A DNA stretch of 64,000 nucleotides from Trichormus sp. NMC-1 (GTDB taxonomy: Bacteria > Cyanobacteriota > Cyanobacteriia > Cyanobacteriales > Nostocaceae), in assembly GCF_001858025.1 (NCBI RefSeq), contig NZ_LZQD01000009.1:97212-161211 (forward strand), given 5' to 3'. A model generated the notes under the pieces. That model worked only from the letters and a program-made list of their open reading frames with translations. It did no database searches and had not been told where the DNA came from. The stretch's first letter is position 1; every line of letters begins with the position of its first letter. A program made the position numbers and the translations under genes. Below, piece by piece: positions 54,296-63,967 of this stretch.

Positions 54296-54756
54296 CTTAA
54301 CACCAATAAATTATCTGAGTTTCTAGTTTCACAGACTTAATATGAAAAACCTGGCGTTGCTGAATTGGAGTATGAAATTGAAAAATTTTAAATCTCAACC
54401 TTTGCGGCTTTGCTCCTTTGCGACTTTGCGCGAAACCTAATTCATACCGCCATTATGCAACGCCAAAAACCTTAGCGGGTGACAAGAAGGTTGAAGATGA
54501 GATGTGGCAATAATTTGAGAAAATAAGGGGGTAAAAAATAAGGTCAAGAAAGCCCCCAACGCAAAAAATGTTACCACAATCATATCAAACAATCTTCCGA
54601 AAGCATTTGAGTGAACAGCACTATACTACTGAGTTAAGCGTTTTGAACTCAAAATAAGACTTGGGGAAAAGGTTTTTATGTTCCCATTCCCCTTCCTATT
54701 TTTTCCTGGATACCAATTCTACTAAATTAGATGATAAAAATTGTCAGCATCAGCAG
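54296..54756. other. 461-base gap with TTTGCGRC repeats, no gene
   Basis: Contains a CTTTGCGGCTTTGCTCC / TTTGCGACTTTGCGCG tandem (about 54400-54435) and AT-rich DNA. No RNA gene or long frame with start is seen. It lies between two minus-strand genes. Confidence 0.5.
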
Positions 54757-55791
54757 CTATTGAGATGTTACTGCGATATTAAATTCACTCAAGTTAGGAA
54801 CTATTTGGAATGTTTTTATAGTTCTTAGTTCAGTTTCAATTTCCGAAAAAAGTCTGCTTTGTAAGGCAACAAAATCAAGGAAACCTTTTGATGCCCATTT
54901 TAAGATTTCCTCATTTGATTCGGGACGATACTGTGCTACTAGATTTAGTGCCTCTAATGCCAAGTCACGATGTTCGGCTTCTACACCCAAATCATTATGT
55001 TTACCATGAACTACAATCCAGTACCAAGGATTTATACGCTTGCTGCCAACATCTATTTTTTTTCCTTGCAACCAAGTGTCAAAAGCTACTCCACGATGAT
55101 TATAGCGAATAACTTTATCAATTAAACTGTATTCCCGATCAGCCAGCAATTCTGAACCGATATGATAGCCTATAGCAGTAACTAAAGCTTCAACATCACC
55201 AATTTTACCTTGATACCCAAATATGAAGTCAGCAACAATTCTTTGCATATAGCTGGGTGTCTGAGCAATTTGATTGCACTCAACATTACTCAACTTTGCA
55301 TAATCACTAATTGCTTTCAAAGTAGTTTGAGCTAAAGTGCGATGTGGCACTTTGTACGCCTTACCATCAGCATGTTCATCAATTGTCGCTGCAAATACTT
55401 TAGCAGCAATCTCCAATCCGCGATCGGATTGATCTAAAACTGGTTCTTCTGGATAGCGAAACAAATCATATGAAAGACCAATGGCAGAGGCTAATCTGGC
55501 AACTAAACTACCAGCAAAGCTATTAAAATAAGCATATCTCTGCATGAAATAGTACAATTTCAAAGGATTTGACGCTGCCAGATCAACCGTCGCTTCAATA
55601 TTTGCATCATTTATTTGACTATTAAACAAACTATTAAAGGTATCAACAGTAAAAGGCACTATTGAAACCTGTTCTTTGATAAACATAGACTTCATTCCTA
55701 TCAAAAATGATCTGTGACTAATTAGGGTAAATCTAGCGAAGCTATTACCAGGGGCAAGATCGCTATAAAACTGGGAATCGTAGCGACTCAA
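54757..55791 (-). CDS. Unrecognised helical protein, possibly heme-oxygenase-like diiron type
   Basis: 344 aa from the farthest start, but the first 33-35 residues look unlikely; ATG 55686 (MFIKEQVSIVPFTVDTF) has an AGG at usable spacing and better fits a native start, giving about 309 aa. Largely helical and soluble. Motif-like spots: YWIVVHGKHNDLGVEAEHRDLALEALNLV and HRTLAQ, plus GYHIGSELLADREYSLIDKVIRYN; the E..H pairs recall heme-oxygenase-like diiron oxidases, a low-confidence guess. No operon partners. Confidence 0.65.
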   Translation of the reverse strand: MSRYDSQFYSDLAPGNSFARFTLISHRSFLIGMKSMFIKEQVSIVPFTVDTFNSLFNSQINDANIEATVDLAASNPLKLYYFMQRYAYFNSFAGSLVARLASAIGLSYDLFRYPEEPVLDQSDRGLEIAAKVFAATIDEHADGKAYKVPHRTLAQTTLKAISDYAKLSNVECNQIAQTPSYMQRIVADFIFGYQGKIGDVEALVTAIGYHIGSELLADREYSLIDKVIRYNHRGVAFDTWLQGKKIDVGSKRINPWYWIVVHGKHNDLGVEAEHRDLALEALNLVAQYRPESNEEILKWASKGFLDFVALQSRLFSEIETELRTIKTFQIVPNLSEFNIAVTSQ

Positions 55792-55943
55792 CTATATAAT
55801 ATATGCTTTTCTGTAATTTTACTGGATAAAATCGGGAATTTTAATAAATTTTAAGCAATTACCGCTATAGTCAAAGGCTTTGAGAAAACTCTGGGCAGAT
55901 TATTATAGAAGTTTAGGCTTGATGAAAAAGGCGATAATCACTC

Positions 55944-56741
55944 ATGACTACCGAGAAGAATCTAGCCATTGTTGACAGGGATGACTCATCCACATATTTC
56001 GTGTTTGACGATGGTGAAACCCATAACCCGCCAACAGATTTAATATTTGATGATGGTGAACCCTTGGAATCAAATAGACACCGGACTGGAATGAATGTCC
56101 TTATCCGATCATTGCAGCAGCTTTGGTGCGATCGCAATGATTATTTTACTGGGGGCAATATGTTTATTTATTACAGCAGCACCCAGGTTCGCAATCGTGA
56201 TTTTCGCGGACCCGATTTCTTCGCTGTTCTCAATATTGATGGTACTAACACTCGACAAGGTTGGGTGGTTTGGGACGAAAATGGTCGCTATCCTGATGTA
56301 ATTGTGGAATTAATGTCACCTTCTACGGCAGCAATAGATAAAGGTATTAAAAAGGACCTTTATGAACAGACTTTTCGTACCTCGGATTATTTTGTCTATG
56401 ATCCATTTAATCCTCATTCTTTACAAGGATGGCATTTAGATGATAACCAAAAGTATCAGCCGTTGATACCAAATGAACATGGTTGGCTATGGAGTAGACG
56501 TTTAGGTTTATGGTTGGGAACTTGGGAAGGAACGGTAGAAAGGGAAACTACAATTTGGGCGCGGTTTTATGATGCTGCTGGTAATCTAGTTCTATTACCA
56601 GAGGAAGCAGCTAAGTCACAAGCGGAAGCCGCTAAATCACAAGCGGAAGTAGCTAAATCTCAAGCGGAAGCAGCTAAGGCAAAAGCAGCTAGGTTAGCTG
56701 CCAGATTACGAGAATTGGGTGAAGATCCAGATATGTTGTAA
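55944..56741 (+). CDS. Uma2 family (DUF820) protein with C-terminal heptad repeats
   Basis: 265 aa. Uma2 core: RDFRGPDFFAVLNIDG and YPDVIVELMSPSTAAIDKGIKKDLYEQTF...DYFVYDPFN. The C-terminus has repeats KSQAEAA, KSQAEVA, KSQAEAA, KAKAA (about 217-247), a predicted coiled coil encoded by tandem 21-base units, ending LRELGEDPDML. Function unknown; the repeats may vary in number. Confidence 0.85.
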   Translation: MTTEKNLAIVDRDDSSTYFVFDDGETHNPPTDLIFDDGEPLESNRHRTGMNVLIRSLQQLWCDRNDYFTGGNMFIYYSSTQVRNRDFRGPDFFAVLNIDGTNTRQGWVVWDENGRYPDVIVELMSPSTAAIDKGIKKDLYEQTFRTSDYFVYDPFNPHSLQGWHLDDNQKYQPLIPNEHGWLWSRRLGLWLGTWEGTVERETTIWARFYDAAGNLVLLPEEAAKSQAEAAKSQAEVAKSQAEAAKAKAARLAARLRELGEDPDML

Positions 56742-56757
56742 TCGTCAGGTTTCCCAA

Positions 56758-56818
56758 ATCCCCGACTTCTCAAGACAAATCACAATTTCTGGAGATGATG
56801 ACAGCAGAAGTCGGGGAT
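56758..56818. terminator. CCCCGACTTCT hairpin between convergent genes
   Basis: ATCCCCGACTTCT (56758-56770) pairs perfectly with AGAAGTCGGGGAT (56806-56818), a 13-bp stem with a 35-base loop. It lies between the Uma2 gene and the ABC-2 permease gene, and is the same repeat family as 16555-16587. Confidence 0.6.
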
Positions 56819-56851
56819 CTTAATTCTTGCCTAATCACTCCTGCTGTCAAA

Positions 56852-57634
56852 TTAACTGGAAGCACTAGTATAAAATCGTAATGCAAACCGCCAAAACCAA
56901 GTAGAAATAGAAAACAAAACTACAGATAAAAATACCGAACCTATCAACCAGGTAGATTGACCTTGACCTAACATCGCTTGAGCAGGAACTGTTGTTAAAA
57001 ATGCTACTGGAACTACAAAGGTAAAAAATACGCGATAAGCGGCGGGATATGCTACAGTAGGATACCTGCCAGCTTCTAAAAAACCTCGTAATACCTCAGT
57101 GACGTTGTATAGTTTAACAAACCAGATCGTAGTCGCTCCCAGCATAAACCACAAGCTGTAGAGAATCACTAAACTGCAAAATAAAGGCAATATACTACTC
57201 AGGTACTTATCGATTCCTAAACCGAGGCGTTTACCTGCATAGCCAATAATGATACAGCCAAAGATTAAATCTGGTAGTCCCCACGGTGATAGAGTGTGAG
57301 TGGAAAGCCAAAACTGACTGCGGATAGGTTTTAATAATACAAAGTCTAATGTCCCTTCCTGGACATGACGGACAATGCGGTTTAAGTTGGGAGCTAGGAA
57401 AGTCGCAGAAAAGCCTTGGAGTAATGTAAAAATTCCCAAGACTATCAAAGCTGCTTCCCATGACCAGCCAGTAAAAGTGTAGCCAGTGCGGTAAAACAAG
57501 AATAACCCAAATACACTACCCGCTAGATTGCCTATGCTGCTGAGGGCGGCTAATATAAAGTTAAGGCGATATTCCAATTCGGCTGCGATCGCTGCACTCC
57601 AAAAAAGCCGTAGCACTTTCAAATATCTTTGCAT
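56852..57634 (-). CDS. ABC-2 type transporter permease (DUF990)
   Basis: 260 aa, about six transmembrane segments, with the conserved GTLDFVLLKPIRSQFWLS and RIVRHVQEG motifs of the DUF990/ABC-2 family. Such permeases work with an ABC ATPase and often a second permease encoded nearby, but none is adjacent here. The substrate is unknown; some family members act in drug or lipid export. Confidence 0.86.
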   Translation of the reverse strand: MQRYLKVLRLFWSAAIAAELEYRLNFILAALSSIGNLAGSVFGLFLFYRTGYTFTGWSWEAALIVLGIFTLLQGFSATFLAPNLNRIVRHVQEGTLDFVLLKPIRSQFWLSTHTLSPWGLPDLIFGCIIIGYAGKRLGLGIDKYLSSILPLFCSLVILYSLWFMLGATTIWFVKLYNVTEVLRGFLEAGRYPTVAYPAAYRVFFTFVVPVAFLTTVPAQAMLGQGQSTWLIGSVFLSVVLFSISTWFWRFALRFYTSASS

Positions 57635-57884
57635 CTTGCTTGTCTAACCCCGTGTATGCTGAATATAAGATAACTTCATCTAAACTTAATATTATTCTGA
57701 AAAATTACATATACATAGCGTTAAGATGTTGGATGCCACTTTTTAGCGAGTTAGATTCTATGCACTGGGTTACTTTGAGGTATAGGGAATTATCTTTGCT
57801 GAATCTGGCTTCAGGTAAGATTTTTGTTGATGTATAACAAGAACTGAATTGTAATAATTTCTAACAAGATTCTGACAAGATTAT

Positions 57885-58508
57885 ATGGCTAAACTTTCTA
57901 ACGAATTACAACGCTATTTTTTTGAAGAAGAAAGACCGGAAAAAGTAACTTTGGCAGATATTTTGCTATTAGCTGGAGAAAGAATTTTCGGGTTTTTGCT
58001 GGTGATTTTGTCTCTACCTTCAGCTTTACCAGTTCCTGCACCTGGTTATTCAACTCCTTTTGGTGTGCTGATTTTTCTGTTAGCAGTACAGTTAATTGCA
58101 GGTGCGAAAACCCCTTGGCTACCTCAAAAGATGTTTAATCATCCTCTGCAACTATCTACAGTTCAGGGTTTTCTCAAAGCGGGATTGCCTTGGTTGCGAA
58201 GAATTGAAGCGATCGCACGTCCGCGTCTATCTTATATTTGTACTACATTACCAGGAAGAGTGACTATTGGTATTGCGATCGCTCTCATGGCCATTTCGAT
58301 GATGATTCCCATCCCTGGAACCAATACCTTACCAGCAATGGGCATTTTTGTGACAGCCTTTGGTTTATCAGAAGATGATGGTGCTATTAGTTTAGGTGGT
58401 TTAGTCCTCTGTGTGATGGGAGCAATTTTAACTACCTCAATTCTATTTGCTTTGATGTGGGGTGGTTCTAGTTTGTTAGATGTCATCAAAACTTGGTTGG
58501 GAAGGTAG
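57885..58508 (+). CDS. Exopolysaccharide synthesis ExoD-like protein
   Basis: 207-aa membrane protein with about four hydrophobic segments. ExoD-type block TLADILLLAGERIFGFLLVILSLPSALPVPAPGYSTPFG, then IPIPGTNTLPAMGIFVTAFGLSEDDG. ExoD is needed for exopolysaccharide formation and alkaline tolerance in rhizobia; its molecular role is unclear. It is followed by GGGAGTTG and CCCTATTC repeats and the ABC transporter in the same direction. Confidence 0.88.
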   Translation: MAKLSNELQRYFFEEERPEKVTLADILLLAGERIFGFLLVILSLPSALPVPAPGYSTPFGVLIFLLAVQLIAGAKTPWLPQKMFNHPLQLSTVQGFLKAGLPWLRRIEAIARPRLSYICTTLPGRVTIGIAIALMAISMMIPIPGTNTLPAMGIFVTAFGLSEDDGAISLGGLVLCVMGAILTTSILFALMWGGSSLLDVIKTWLGR

Positions 58509-58512
58509 GGAT

Positions 58513-58650
58513 TGGGGAGTTGGGGAGTTGGGGAGTTGGGGAGAAATAATGATCTACTGCACCCTGTTCCCTGCCTATTTATTACCTGTTCCCTGTTCCC
58601 TGTTCCCTGTTCCCTATTCCCTATTCCCTATTCCCTATTCCCTGTTCCCT
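58513..58650. repeat. GGGAGTTG and CCCTGTTC/CCCTATTC tandem repeats
   Basis: Four GGGGAGTTG units, then about nine CCCTGTTC/CCCTATTC heptamers, the latter like the array at 26124-26169. They separate ExoD from the ABC exporter gene. Confidence 0.88.
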
Positions 58651-58714
58651 GTTTACGAATTACCAAAAACTGGTAGCTTCAAACAAGGAAAATATTATTT
58701 TTGGAAGTTACAAC

Positions 58715-60439
58715 TTGAAAACACGCTCTAATTATTGGATACTGCTACCCTATATCCGCACCCAATGGGAAACTATCGCTAAGGGATTTGTGGGTATTTT
58801 GGGATATGTGCTGGCAACTTTAACGTTAATTAATTTAGCGGGTAAATTGGCAGTTCCCTTTGGGCAGGGTAATATCATAGCGATCGCTCAATTAACAGGA
58901 ATCTGTGCTTTAGTATTTCTGGTGCGTGGATTTTTTCAGTCCCTGCAAGATTTATACATGGCACGCGCAGCTTTAAGGGTGGCTTTTCATCTCCGTCAAC
59001 AAGTTTACACACATTTGCAAAAGCTAAATCTCAGCTATTTTGAAACTGCAAAAGCTGGTGATTTATCTTATCGTCTCACCGAAGATGTTGACAGAGTTGG
59101 GGAAGTCATTAATAAGGTTTTTCATGATTTTGTTCCCTGCATTTTGCAGTTGGTAGCAATTCCCATTTACATGATTTACTTGAATTGGCAACTCACTTTG
59201 GCTACAGTGATTGTTGCACCAATTATGGGAATTTTAATCGGTTGGTTTGGGGAACGTTTACGTAAATATTCTCTTAAAAGTCAAAATCGGGTTTCGGATT
59301 TATCGGCTATTCTCACCGAAGTTTTTAGCGGTATTCGTTTAATTCAAGCTTTTGCTGCCGAAGACTATGAAATTGCTAGATTTAGTCATGAAGCCGAACG
59401 CAGTTTAAGAGCTAAATATTCAGCAGAAAGATTAAAAGCAATTCAAATTCCTATTGTCGGATTTTTGGAAGCTTTGAGTGCTTTATCTTTGCTGATGGTG
59501 GGAACTTGGCAAATTTCTCAAAACAATTTAACAGTAGGCGCATTTTTTAGCTATTTAGCAGCAGCAGCTTTGTTAATTGATCCCATCGGACATACTACTA
59601 ATAACTATAACGAATTTAAACAAGGAGAGGCATCAGTTGATCGGGTTTTTGATTTGTTAGCAATTCAACCAACAGTGGTAGAAAAGCCAAATGCAATTAC
59701 TCTACCAACTGTAAAGGGCAAAGTTGAATATCGTGATGTGACTTTTGCTTATAAACCTGGAGAAACTGTATTAAATAAGATTAGTTTATTGGTAATGCCA
59801 GGTCAAGCGATCGCTCTTGTCGGTGCGTCTGGTGCTGGAAAAACCACCTTTGTCAATCTTTTACCCCGATTTTATGAGCCTGAAGTTGGGGAAATTTTCA
59901 TAGATGGTGTAAATATTCAAGATGTCACCCTCAATAGTTTAAGAAAACAAATTGGCATAGTTCCCCAAGAAACCATTATGTTTTCGGGAACAATTGCCCA
60001 AAATATCGCTTTTGGACAAAAAGCTTTTGAACTCAGTGCAGTAGAAGAAGCCGCAAAAATTGCTAATGCTCATCAATTTATTCAGCAACTACCAGAAGGT
60101 TATAATACTTGGGTAGGTGAGCGAGGTGTGAATTTATCTGGGGGACAAAAACAGAGAATTGCGATCGCACGTGCTGTACTGTTAAACCCGCAAATATTGA
60201 TACTAGATGAAGCGACATCTGCCTTAGATTCAGAATCCGAAGCTTTGGTACAGCAAGCTTTAGAAAGATTGATGAAAAACCGCACAGTTCTGATTATAGC
60301 TCACAGGTTATCGACAGTGCGGAAGTGCGATCGCATTTTAGTGTTAGAAAAAGGGCAAATTGTCGAATCGGGAAATCATGAAGAATTGTTAGCTTTAGAA
60401 GGGAGATATGCGCGGTATTATGCTCAACAATTTTCTTAG
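58715..60439 (+). CDS. ABC exporter, fused permease-ATPase (MsbA-like)
   Basis: 574-aa half-transporter. N-terminal six-helix TMD (about 1-310), then NBD: Walker A GASGAGKTT, Q-loop QET, signature LSGGQKQRIAIARAVLL, Walker B ILILDEATSALD, H-loop AHRLST. The dimer would export a lipid, polysaccharide or peptide. The start is TTG 58715; no ATG with RBS is available and the preceding bases carry a repeat-derived sequence. It follows ExoD, so envelope-polymer export is a possible role. Confidence 0.92.
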   Translation: MKTRSNYWILLPYIRTQWETIAKGFVGILGYVLATLTLINLAGKLAVPFGQGNIIAIAQLTGICALVFLVRGFFQSLQDLYMARAALRVAFHLRQQVYTHLQKLNLSYFETAKAGDLSYRLTEDVDRVGEVINKVFHDFVPCILQLVAIPIYMIYLNWQLTLATVIVAPIMGILIGWFGERLRKYSLKSQNRVSDLSAILTEVFSGIRLIQAFAAEDYEIARFSHEAERSLRAKYSAERLKAIQIPIVGFLEALSALSLLMVGTWQISQNNLTVGAFFSYLAAAALLIDPIGHTTNNYNEFKQGEASVDRVFDLLAIQPTVVEKPNAITLPTVKGKVEYRDVTFAYKPGETVLNKISLLVMPGQAIALVGASGAGKTTFVNLLPRFYEPEVGEIFIDGVNIQDVTLNSLRKQIGIVPQETIMFSGTIAQNIAFGQKAFELSAVEEAAKIANAHQFIQQLPEGYNTWVGERGVNLSGGQKQRIAIARAVLLNPQILILDEATSALDSESEALVQQALERLMKNRTVLIIAHRLSTVRKCDRILVLEKGQIVESGNHEELLALEGRYARYYAQQFS

Positions 60440-60667
60440 TCATGCACCATCTAAGTAGCCATCATTAACTGCGTACACCAGGACACATGAACAACTTCTT
60501 ATTCCCCTCCTTGCTTGCGGTGAACTAGCGCTGTAGGCGGGTTTCCCACCGTAGGCGACTGGTGTATCCCTTACGGGAGCCGGAGGCATTCACCCGAAGG
60601 GGGAGGGGTTAGGGGTGGGGTCTTATTTTCAAGTCAGGTTGTAGGAATATCTTCTCAGGGGTTGATT
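60440..60667. other. Short gap with GC-rich mobile palindromes
   Basis: Contains GGCGGGTTTCCCACC, CCTTACGGGAGCCGGAGG and CGAAGGGGGAGGGGTT blocks, all dispersed-repeat types. AGGGG (60657-60661) is the likely RBS of the kinase gene. Confidence 0.6.
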
Positions 60668-63600
60668 ATGGAATCTACAACACCTTCACTACATTATCTC
60701 ACTCAGGATTGTATTCAACGCCACTTTGTTGTTGTCAATCCAGATGCATTTTTACTGGAAGCAGTACAAATGATGAGTCAAATAGGGAATCAAGTCTCTA
60801 GGTCAGATTCTCCGTACACCAGTTGCCTTTTTGTCTTAGATAACGGGCAATTAGTTGGCTTACTAACAGAGCGAGATTTGGTGAAACTAGCTGCACAAGA
60901 GCGCAACTTAAGAAAAACCACAGTTGCGGAAGTCATGACAAGGGAATTGATTACCTGTCAAGAATGGCAAGCACGAGAGCCAATGACAGTCATAGAATTA
61001 CTTCGACAGCATAGAATTCGCCATTTACCAGTTCTCAACGAACAGGGACAACTGGTGGGATTAGTAACACTGAGTAGCATTCACGCCATGTTGCAATGTG
61101 ATGAAATAGAGTTTCTAGAACACCTATCAATACAAGTAGCCAATGCTATTCAACAAGGAACTTTACTAGAGCAAGTCCAAAGAGCGAATATAGAACTGGA
61201 AGCGAAGGTAGCAGAAAGGACTACTGAATTACAAGCCGCAAATCAACGTTTGCAACAAGAATTAGTCCGCGCTCAACAAGCCGAAGCCGCACTCAGAGAA
61301 AGAGAGGCAACAGTGCGGAGCTTTTATGATTCTGCACCGATAATGATGGGTGTGGTGGAACTACTAGATGATGACATCTTACATCTATCTGATAACTCTG
61401 CATCTGCTCAGTTTTTCAAGACTACCCCAGAGCTACTGCAAAATCAACTTGCCAGTCAAATGAGTATACCTCCAGAATATCTTCGCCTCTGGATAACTCA
61501 TTATCGAGAGAGTCAACGCACAGGTCAACCAGTTCGGTTTGAATATCAACACACCATAGATGGAAAAGTAAAATGGATGTCTGGCACAGTTTGTTATATT
61601 GGCCTTGGTAATAGCGATCGCCCTCGTTTTTCTTATGTTCTCGATGATGTCAGCGAGCGCAAACATACAGAATCAGCCCTCCGAGACAGTGAAGAACGGT
61701 GGCAACTGGCTCTGCGTGGCAGTAATGACGGAATTTGGGATTGGAATCTGCAAACCAACGCAGTTTTCTTATCAGACCGTTGGAAAGAAATGCGCGGTTT
61801 TCAAACCCATGAGTTAACTGACTTTATGGAGAAGTGGTCTAGGCGCATTCATCCAGAGGATATAGAAAAGGTCAGGCAGAGGCTTAATGATCACCTCAAC
61901 CGAAAAACACCATTTTTCAGCGTTGAGTACCGTGTGCAGCGCAGAGATGGCAGCTATATGTGGATTCTTGACCGAGGGCAAGCACTGTGGGATCAAACAA
62001 CAGGTAATTTGATGCGAATGGTGGGCTTAGAAACTGACATCAGCCATCGCAAACAAGCCGAAGCAGCACTCAGAGAAAGTGAGCAACGCTATAGAATTTT
62101 AGTCACCCATGCACCCGTTGGTATTTTTCAAATTGATCACCAAGGTAACTGCTCGTATATCAATCCCCGTTACTCAGAATTGACCGGAATGTCCATGCTA
62201 GAGGCTCTAGGTAAGGGCTGGATTGAGGCACTTCATCCTGATGACCAAGAAAACATTTTGACTGAATGGAATAACGCTATCCAACAAGGGCGTACTTTCT
62301 CGATGGAATATCGTTACTGTAAGCCTCATGGAGAGATCATTTGGGTATCTGGCCAAGCGGTAGCTTTATCCAATGAAGCAGGTGAAATTATTCGCTACTT
62401 TGGAACTGTTATGGACATAACGGCTCGCAAACAAGCTGAAGAAGAACTGACGCTGAAAAACTTGGCACTAGAGGAAGCAAAACGCCAAGCAGAAACTGCT
62501 AACCAAGCAAAAAGCGAATTTCTTGCGAATATGAGTCACGAAATTCGTACCCCGATGAATGCCATTTTGGGTTTTGCCGACTTATTACAATCTGCTGTCA
62601 CAGAAACTCCTATAGCCTCTTATGTTCAAGCAATTACTACTAGTAGTAGAACTCTACTGGCCTTGATTAATGATATTCTTGACCTTTCTAAAATTGAAGC
62701 CGGCAAACTTGAACTCCACTATGAACCTATAGATTTACGCTCATTAATTCGCGAAATAATCCAAATATTTAACCCAACTGCTACCGCAAAAAATTTAATT
62801 ATTCGCTCAACTATTGAGGACACATTACCTCAATCTATTTATATTGATGAAATTCGTTTGCGTCAAATACTTTTTAATGTTGTCGGCAATGCTTTGAAGT
62901 TCACAGAAAAAGGAGAAATTCAAATATCTATTCGCGCTCATTCCTATTTTACAAATAATGAAGAAAAAATCTGGTTAGAAATTTCTGTTGAAGATACAGG
63001 TATTGGTATTGACCGTCATCAACAACAAAGTATTTTTGAGGCGTTTGTTCAAAGTGTCGGACAAAGCAACCGCAAATATGGAGGTACAGGTTTAGGACTA
63101 GCAATCACTCAACGATTAATTAACATGATGGGGGGCATGGTGACAGTCCAAAGTGAATTGGGAATAGGTAGTATTTTCACTTTCGTTTTTCCCACAGTTT
63201 CACCTGCGATTGAGTTGACACAAATAGTTACAGAATCTTACCAAGATGAACATTTGAACCAATTTAAGCCTAGTACAATTTTAGTTGTGGATGATGTAGA
63301 TTCAAATCGGGAATTAATCAAGGAATATTTTGATAAAACTCATCATCAGGTTCTGCTTGCAGAAGATGGACAACAAGCCATTGATTTAGCTCAATTACAC
63401 CAACCTGATTTGATTTTGCTGGATATAAAAATGCCCAACAGGGATGGAAAAGAAACCGCAAAATATCTCAAACAGGATGAACAAACGCAAGAAATTCCTA
63501 TAGTGATAATCACTGCTTCATCTCAGCCCCAAGAGCAGTATGAACTTGAGCAAATCTGTCAGGGATTTTTATCCAAACCTGTTAGTCGCATCCAACTTGT

Positions 63601-63967
63601 CACAGAACTTAGAAAACATTTACAACCGCTGAGTATAGTTGAAAATCAGAATCAATTAGATAGCTTTTTTACCAATATTCCGAGTTTTAATTTATTAACA
63701 GTTCCAATAAATTTATCAGAATTATTAATCAAATTAGAACAAGAAGAACAAATGGTCTGGAATACTTTACGTAAAACTCTTAAAATTCGGCAAATAAAGC
63801 AGTTTATTCAACGATTAGAGGCATGGGGACAAGAGTATGACTGTCAATTATTAGTGGATTATGCTAATTCTCTACACAGTAACTTGGATGCTTTTAATAT
63901 GGATCAACTACCTTTAATAATTGAGCAATTTCCATCTATACGACAAGCACTAGAAACTTTGATTTAA
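60668..63967 (+). CDS. CBS-PAS hybrid sensor histidine kinase
   Basis: 1099 aa from ATG 60668, six bases after AGGGG; the frame opens two codons earlier. Order: paired CBS domains (about 1-145, GQLVGLLTERDL and GQLVGLVTL), a coiled coil (150-212), three PAS/PAC domains (about 213-332, 333-462, 463-588), HisKA (FLANMSHEIRTPMNAILGF, His about 625), HATPase_c (NVVGNALKFT, EDTGIGID, YGGTGLGLAI), a receiver (TILVVDDVD...LLLDIKMPNRDG, Asp phosphoacceptor about 930; ITAS, Lys in FLSKP), and a 110-aa C-terminal helical domain. Cytosolic, no membrane segment. CBS may sense adenyl nucleotides. No cognate regulator follows within the window. Confidence 0.95.
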   Translation: MESTTPSLHYLTQDCIQRHFVVVNPDAFLLEAVQMMSQIGNQVSRSDSPYTSCLFVLDNGQLVGLLTERDLVKLAAQERNLRKTTVAEVMTRELITCQEWQAREPMTVIELLRQHRIRHLPVLNEQGQLVGLVTLSSIHAMLQCDEIEFLEHLSIQVANAIQQGTLLEQVQRANIELEAKVAERTTELQAANQRLQQELVRAQQAEAALREREATVRSFYDSAPIMMGVVELLDDDILHLSDNSASAQFFKTTPELLQNQLASQMSIPPEYLRLWITHYRESQRTGQPVRFEYQHTIDGKVKWMSGTVCYIGLGNSDRPRFSYVLDDVSERKHTESALRDSEERWQLALRGSNDGIWDWNLQTNAVFLSDRWKEMRGFQTHELTDFMEKWSRRIHPEDIEKVRQRLNDHLNRKTPFFSVEYRVQRRDGSYMWILDRGQALWDQTTGNLMRMVGLETDISHRKQAEAALRESEQRYRILVTHAPVGIFQIDHQGNCSYINPRYSELTGMSMLEALGKGWIEALHPDDQENILTEWNNAIQQGRTFSMEYRYCKPHGEIIWVSGQAVALSNEAGEIIRYFGTVMDITARKQAEEELTLKNLALEEAKRQAETANQAKSEFLANMSHEIRTPMNAILGFADLLQSAVTETPIASYVQAITTSSRTLLALINDILDLSKIEAGKLELHYEPIDLRSLIREIIQIFNPTATAKNLIIRSTIEDTLPQSIYIDEIRLRQILFNVVGNALKFTEKGEIQISIRAHSYFTNNEEKIWLEISVEDTGIGIDRHQQQSIFEAFVQSVGQSNRKYGGTGLGLAITQRLINMMGGMVTVQSELGIGSIFTFVFPTVSPAIELTQIVTESYQDEHLNQFKPSTILVVDDVDSNRELIKEYFDKTHHQVLLAEDGQQAIDLAQLHQPDLILLDIKMPNRDGKETAKYLKQDEQTQEIPIVIITASSQPQEQYELEQICQGFLSKPVSRIQLVTELRKHLQPLSIVENQNQLDSFFTNIPSFNLLTVPINLSELLIKLEQEEQMVWNTLRKTLKIRQIKQFIQRLEAWGQEYDCQLLVDYANSLHSNLDAFNMDQLPLIIEQFPSIRQALETLI

